Origin: Planctomycetaceae bacterium
GTDB taxonomy: Bacteria > Planctomycetota > Planctomycetia > Pirellulales > Pirellulaceae
Direction: 5' to 3'
Assembly (NCBI GenBank): GCA_005773145.1
Contig: SXHS01000312.1
Coordinates: forward strand, 1 to 8,555
DNA length: 8,555 bases
The translations under genes and the position numbers were made by a program. The notes below the pieces were generated by a model that saw only the letters and a list, made by a program, of their open reading frames with translations, had not been told where the DNA came from and ran no database searches. The number at the start of each line of letters is the position of its first letter. Within the stretch, counting starts at the first letter, position 1. Of the stretch, positions 5,131-8,555 are shown piece by piece.

Positions 5131-5928
5131 GTGCGTTTGAAAAATAAAATTGCCTTGGTCACGGGCGGATCGGGTGGATTGGGCGCCGGTATCTGTGCGG
5201 CCTTCGCCCGCGAGGGGGCCGACTGTGTCGTGGGATATCACCAAGATCGTGATGGAGCAGAGGCGACTGCCGCTGCCGTTCGCGCGCAGGGACGCGAGGC
5301 GCTGGTATGTCAGGTGGATACGGGAGTCGAAGCCGACGTGCGCCGTATGATCGACGCGGCGCTCGCCAAGTTCTCGCGGCTGGATATCGTGGTGGCCAAC
5401 GCTGGTCTCGGCCGGTGTCAGCCCTTGATGGAGACCACGCTGCAAGATTTCGAGGCCTTGATCCGCGTCAACTTGATCGGCACCTATCTGACCGTCCGTT
5501 ACGGCGCCGAGCCGCTCGTGCAGCAGCGCGCGGGAAAGATCATCACGCTGTCGTCGATACACGGCTTGGGGGGCTCGCACTGGGTCTCGTTGTACGAGGC
5601 GACGAAGGCCGGCGTGATCAACTTCACGCGGGGTGCCGCCTACGATCTGGCCGAGTACAACATTCAAATCAATGCCATCGCCCCCGGAGCCGTCCCCGTT
5701 CCCAAGGATCCGCCCCCCCCGGTCGACTCGGCGCTCCACGCCGCGTGGATGCAGCAGACGCCCTGTCGACGATTTGGTACACCCGCCGATGTGGCGGCTG
5801 GCGCGGTTTACTTGGCCAGCAGCGATAGCGACTGGGTGACGGGGCAGGTGCTCAGCATCGATGGTGGCGTGTCAGCGGGATTGGCGATCCCCTCGTTTCG
5901 CGATTTCGGCTCGAAACCCAAGATGTAA
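5131..5928 (+). CDS. SDR-family oxidoreductase (3-oxoacyl-ACP reductase/glucose dehydrogenase-like)
   Basis: This classical short-chain dehydrogenase/reductase, 265 residues, carries out NAD(P)(H)-dependent oxidation or reduction of an alcohol or ketone that cannot be named from sequence. The cofactor loop TGGSGGLG is at 11-18, NAG at 90-92, the structural Asn at 114 (RVNLIG), the catalytic Ser about 142 (TLSSIHG), and YEATK gives Tyr155 and Lys159. NAIAPGAV (181-188) precedes the substrate-binding lid, which contains a run of four prolines (194-197). RFGTPADVAAGAVYLAS (214-230) and VTGQVLSIDGG (236-246) close the fold. A 19-residue tail follows. GTG at 5131 is chosen because GAGGAG (5119-5124) lies six bases upstream and the protein starts with the standard MRLKNKIALVTGG. 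It stands alone, divergent from rdgB and convergent with pdxH. Confidence 0.93.
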   Translation: MRLKNKIALVTGGSGGLGAGICAAFAREGADCVVGYHQDRDGAEATAAAVRAQGREALVCQVDTGVEADVRRMIDAALAKFSRLDIVVANAGLGRCQPLMETTLQDFEALIRVNLIGTYLTVRYGAEPLVQQRAGKIITLSSIHGLGGSHWVSLYEATKAGVINFTRGAAYDLAEYNIQINAIAPGAVPVPKDPPPPVDSALHAAWMQQTPCRRFGTPADVAAGAVYLASSDSDWVTGQVLSIDGGVSAGLAIPSFRDFGSKPKM

Positions 5929-5951
5929 AACCCGCCTTAGGCAAGCGGGTT
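5929..5951. terminator. Shared hairpin terminator between SDR gene and pdxH
   Basis: AACCCGC (5929-5935) pairs with GCGGGTT (5945-5951) across a nine-base loop. The stem starts directly after the SDR TAA (5926-5928), and its last base is the first base of the pdxH stop triplet as written on the plus strand (5951-5953). Read on the minus strand, the stem ends in GGCGGGTTTTA, a short U-tract that fits intrinsic termination for pdxH. In the plus direction there is no T-run, so termination of the SDR transcript would be weaker. Confidence 0.65.
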
Positions 5952-6559
5952 CACGGATAGAGCAGCTGTCGTGTCCATCCCGATGCCTGGCGCGTGTACA
6001 GGATACGATCATGCAGGCGGCTTGGGCGGTTGGTCCAGAATTCGAATCGATCGGGAACCACGCGATAGCCGTGCCAATGATCGGGCCGAGGCACCTCCAT
6101 GCCCGCGAAACGTTGCTGGAAGTCAGCCAGGCGTAGGTCCAGCTCATCCCGCGAGGCGAGGGGCTGTGACTGAAGCGAAGCCCATGCGCCCAGTTGGCTC
6201 TCGCGAGCGCGACTCTGCCAATATGCGTCACTCTCCGCGTCGGAGACAACCTCCACTCGTCCCGTGACCCGGACTTGTTCGCCTAGCCCGTCCCAATACG
6301 CGCAGATCGCTGCGTGGGGATGATGTGCCAGTTGTTCTCCTTTGTGGCTCTGCGAATTCGTGAAGAAGGCGAATCCTCGGTCGTCGACGAGCCGCAATAG
6401 GACCACACGTGCGTGGGGGGTTCCCTGGGCATCCACGGTGGCCAATGTCACGGCGTCGGGCTCTCGCAGGCCCAATTGGCGAACGCGGGTTTGCAGTGTC
6501 TGAAAGCGGTTCAACGCCTCCGTATGCAAAGCGTCGTCGCGGTTCAAGTCAGCGTTCAT
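5951..6559 (-). CDS. pdxH: Pyridoxamine/pyridoxine 5'-phosphate oxidase
   Basis: This FMN-dependent oxidase forms pyridoxal 5'-phosphate (vitamin B6 coenzyme) from pyridoxamine or pyridoxine 5'-phosphate with oxygen. The 202-residue product is slightly shorter than the usual 210-220 because of a short N-terminus, but all core motifs are present: ATVDAQGTPHARVVLLR (40-56), FFTNSQSHKGEQL (65-77), EQVRVTGRVE (94-103), SRARESQLGAWAS (116-128), RPDHWHGYRVVPDRFEFW (158-175), RLHDR (181-185) and the C-terminal GWTRQLLYP (194-202). The typical family has WGGY where this has WHGY. The ATG at 6559 has only a weak ribosome site (GGTG about six bases upstream on the minus strand). It is downstream of asnB on the same strand with a 58-base gap, so the two may share a transcript. 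Confidence 0.96.
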   Translation of the reverse strand: MNADLNRDDALHTEALNRFQTLQTRVRQLGLREPDAVTLATVDAQGTPHARVVLLRLVDDRGFAFFTNSQSHKGEQLAHHPHAAICAYWDGLGEQVRVTGRVEVVSDAESDAYWQSRARESQLGAWASLQSQPLASRDELDLRLADFQQRFAGMEVPRPDHWHGYRVVPDRFEFWTNRPSRLHDRILYTRQASGWTRQLLYP

Positions 6560-6617
6560 CTTGCACCAAGCTTGTGTTGCAATCTGGTGTTCTTATCCAA
6601 CGCCATCTTGCCAACGG

Positions 6618-8453
6618 TTACGGGACGCGAATCCAACCTCGTTGCCGCGCGTGGTCCAGCCATTGGCGATAGATCAGCATGGCCCATAGTGCGTGTTCAT
6701 GATGGCGAGTTCCCTCCGAGTGCTCCCGGATGAGATCGGCGACCGCTTTCGGATGAAGCAATGGATCATCGCGCAGTGCCGCGGAACTCAAGCGATCTTG
6801 CAAGGGCGCGCGCAGCTCCTGGCGAAACCAGGTACGGATGGGGACCGTAAAGCCGTGCTTGGGGCGTTCGCTGATGCTGCGAGGCACGTAGCGACTGAGC
6901 AATTGACGCAAGATCCACTTCGTCTGCCCCCGATGGAACATCCAGGCGGCGGGGAGGGAAAACGCGTAACGCACGACATCCCGATCCAGCAACGGGTGGC
7001 GGGCCTCCAGACTGGCGGCCATGGAAGCCCGGTCCCCTTTGACCAGAATGTCATCGGGCAAATAGGAGCCCACGTCGACCGCCATTAATCGCAACCGCAC
7101 ATCCGCCTGTTGCCGCCAGGCAGCATGGCGTCCGTAGACGTGCGCGTAAGAGTGAGCGGCAACCTTGGCCACTTGGGCCCAATCGGCCCCCTTCGATGCG
7201 CTGCGCATGTATCCAAACACCGATAGAAGATCGGGCTGTGCCAACGCGGTCATGGCCATGGCTGCGGCCGGTGGCAACCAATCGGCCGATCGGGCGACCG
7301 TGGACCGGAGCCGTTGCGGTGCGTGGAGCATAGCCGCGTACATACGGCCAATCGAGTAGTAGCGATAACCGCCAAACAATTCGTCGCCGCCATCGCCGCA
7401 GAGGGCGACGGTGACATGTTGGCGTGTGAGCTTCGATACCATCAACGTGGGGATGGCACTGGCGTCCGCGAATGGTTCGTCGTAGATCTGGGGGAACTCT
7501 TCCACCAGCGACAACAGATCCTGGGGCTCGGCAACCAATTCATGATGATCCGTTCCCAAATGTCGCGCCACGGAACGGGCGACTTCCGATTCGTCGTGTT
7601 CCTGGTGTCGCGAGCCAATCGTGAACGTCTTGACGGGAGTCGATGAAATGGCGGCCATGTGGGCCGTGATCAACGATGAGTCAATCCCGCCGGATAAGAA
7701 AACCCCCAACGGCACATCGCTGATCATGCGATAGCGGACGGCCTGGCGAATACGCGTGTCGAGTTGGTCGAGGGCGTCTTCGAAAGACTTGGGGGGAGTA
7801 TCGCCGGCGAATGTTGCCGGCTCCCACCAAAACGCCTCCCGCCAACCAGTGCGCGCATTCCACTGCATCAGTCCCCCCGCTGGCACCTTGCGAATCCCCG
7901 CCACGGCCGTGTGCGGGGCTGGGATGTAGAGCATCTTCAAGTAGGCGGCTAGCGCGGGCAGATCGAGGTCGCGCGGTTGATCGCACAGGGCTAGGATCGG
8001 GGAGAGCGTGGATGCGAAGCGAACGGTTCGCGGATCGGCCACGTCCACATAGAGCGGCTTTACACCCAGCCGATCGCGGGCGAGCAGGAGTTGCTGCTCA
8101 TGATCGTCCCAGAGCGCCAGGGCGAACATGCCATTGAACTTGGCCAACGCATCGGGGCCCCAGCGTATCAGGGCCTGCAAGACGACTTCGGTATCCGACT
8201 GGGTGAGAAAGCGGAGTCCAGCACCGACCCGCTCCGCGCGTATCTCGGCAACGTTGTAGACCTCACCGTTGTACACGAGCCAATAGCGGCCGGTGGGATC
8301 GGACATCGGCTGGTTGGAGCGCTCTTCCAGGTCGATGATGCTCAGGCGTCGATGACCCAGTCCCACGTGTCGCTGGACCCATACCCCGGCCGCATCGGGA
8401 CCGCGCGGGGCCATGAGATCGCGTGCTGCTTCCAACCGACCTAATGATGGCAT
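6618..8453 (-). CDS. asnB: Asparagine synthetase B (glutamine-hydrolysing type), N-terminus missing
   Basis: It would make asparagine from aspartate and ATP, taking nitrogen from glutamine or ammonia. The 611-residue frame has a class II glutamine amidotransferase domain (about 1-200): RGPD (17-20), GHRRLSIID (33-41), YNGEVYN (61-67), SDTEVVL (86-92), ARDRLGVKPLY (125-135). The synthetase domain follows, with the ATP loop LSGGIDSS (253-260), GDGGDELFGGY (353-363), KGDRASMAASLEARHPLLD (472-490) and RPKHGF (530-535). Normal family members begin Met-Cys-Gly-Ile, the Cys being the glutaminase nucleophile, some 25-35 residues before RGPD. Here only 16 residues precede RGPD and no such Cys exists. 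In this frame a TGA lies just six bases before the ATG at 8453, and no other frame upstream supplies MCGI. GGTGA six bases before that ATG could serve as a ribosome site. Either the 5' end is deleted, or there is a sequence error or an ammonia-only enzyme. The domain assignment is certain; the start is not. Confidence 0.88.
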   Translation of the reverse strand: MPSLGRLEAARDLMAPRGPDAAGVWVQRHVGLGHRRLSIIDLEERSNQPMSDPTGRYWLVYNGEVYNVAEIRAERVGAGLRFLTQSDTEVVLQALIRWGPDALAKFNGMFALALWDDHEQQLLLARDRLGVKPLYVDVADPRTVRFASTLSPILALCDQPRDLDLPALAAYLKMLYIPAPHTAVAGIRKVPAGGLMQWNARTGWREAFWWEPATFAGDTPPKSFEDALDQLDTRIRQAVRYRMISDVPLGVFLSGGIDSSLITAHMAAISSTPVKTFTIGSRHQEHDESEVARSVARHLGTDHHELVAEPQDLLSLVEEFPQIYDEPFADASAIPTLMVSKLTRQHVTVALCGDGGDELFGGYRYYSIGRMYAAMLHAPQRLRSTVARSADWLPPAAAMAMTALAQPDLLSVFGYMRSASKGADWAQVAKVAAHSYAHVYGRHAAWRQQADVRLRLMAVDVGSYLPDDILVKGDRASMAASLEARHPLLDRDVVRYAFSLPAAWMFHRGQTKWILRQLLSRYVPRSISERPKHGFTVPIRTWFRQELRAPLQDRLSSAALRDDPLLHPKAVADLIREHSEGTRHHEHALWAMLIYRQWLDHARQRGWIRVP

Positions 8454-8553
8454 CGATGGTCACCGGAACGAACGGAAAGAAGGCCACGACCAGCGCCTGC
8501 ACCAGGCCGCTGGCCCAGAACAATCGCGCGATCAGCTTGAGCTTCTCCTCGTC
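8454..8553 (-). pseudogene. Partial membrane-protein-like coding frame, broken at the asnB junction
   Basis: Read on the minus strand from the window edge, one frame gives an acidic/basic start (DEEKLKLIARLFW) followed by a hydrophobic segment (ASGLVQALVVAFFPFVPV), like the start of a membrane-spanning region. Third codon positions are almost all G or C up to about 8450, as expected for coding sequence here. Beyond that point the frame becomes Arg/Ser/Gly-rich, overlaps asnB in another frame, and stops at 8263, so the tail looks non-coding. I recall short planctomycete membrane proteins with a similar acidic-hydrophobic pattern, but I cannot name one. The upstream end is outside the window. 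The protein seems to be interrupted exactly where the asnB coding signal begins. Confidence 0.35.
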
Positions 8554-8555
8554 GC

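Noticed and set aside
5113..5739. Minus-strand open frame opposite the SDR gene
   Set aside because: It has no domain, and the SDR frame on the plus strand has a promoter, ribosome site and catalytic motifs.

Overview
The window (about 60% G+C by eye) looks like chromosome from a planctomycete, probably Pirellulales-like. This is inferred from protein flavour, not from a marker gene. The HU-type protein, the small lipoprotein ahead of pyrD, the TrpRS with an HWGN form of the HIGH motif, and the repeat-rich gene-free left end all resemble what I recall from that phylum. No rRNA, tRNA, CRISPR array, transposase, phage gene or replication origin was found.

Layout. Positions 1-684 hold no convincing gene, only hairpins and short tandem repeats, probably decayed dispersed repeats. 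A near-consensus sigma70-type promoter (685-713) then drives a tight rightward block: HU/IHF-family DNA-binding protein (797-1213), a 74-residue putative lipoprotein (1284-1508), class 1B dihydroorotate dehydrogenase pyrD (1517-2482), tryptophanyl-tRNA synthetase trpS (2511-3482) and holo-ACP synthase acpS (3488-3901). The last four genes are separated by only 5-28 bases, so they look like one housekeeping operon joining nucleoid structure, pyrimidine synthesis, tRNA charging and lipid-carrier activation. A weaker promoter at 3941-3968 precedes a 58-residue zinc-ribbon protein with a C-terminal membrane segment (4033-4209).

That small gene runs tail to tail into rdgB (4160-4867, minus), and the coding regions overlap by 50 bases. 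Divergent from rdgB, a second near-consensus promoter (5035-5063) drives an SDR oxidoreductase (5131-5928). This converges on pdxH (5951-6559, minus) across a 22-base gap filled by one hairpin terminator. Upstream of pdxH on the same strand lies an asnB-type asparagine synthetase (6618-8453, minus).

The most unusual point is the right edge. The asnB frame opens at a Met just before the RGPD motif and lacks the N-terminal MCGI-like segment that carries the glutaminase nucleophile Cys, although the rest of the glutamine pocket is present. The bases just upstream instead encode, in another frame, what looks like a membrane-protein fragment. This could be a deletion or fusion junction, an ammonia-dependent enzyme, or an assembly fault. 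No multi-gene novel system is evident; the other genes are conserved housekeeping functions.
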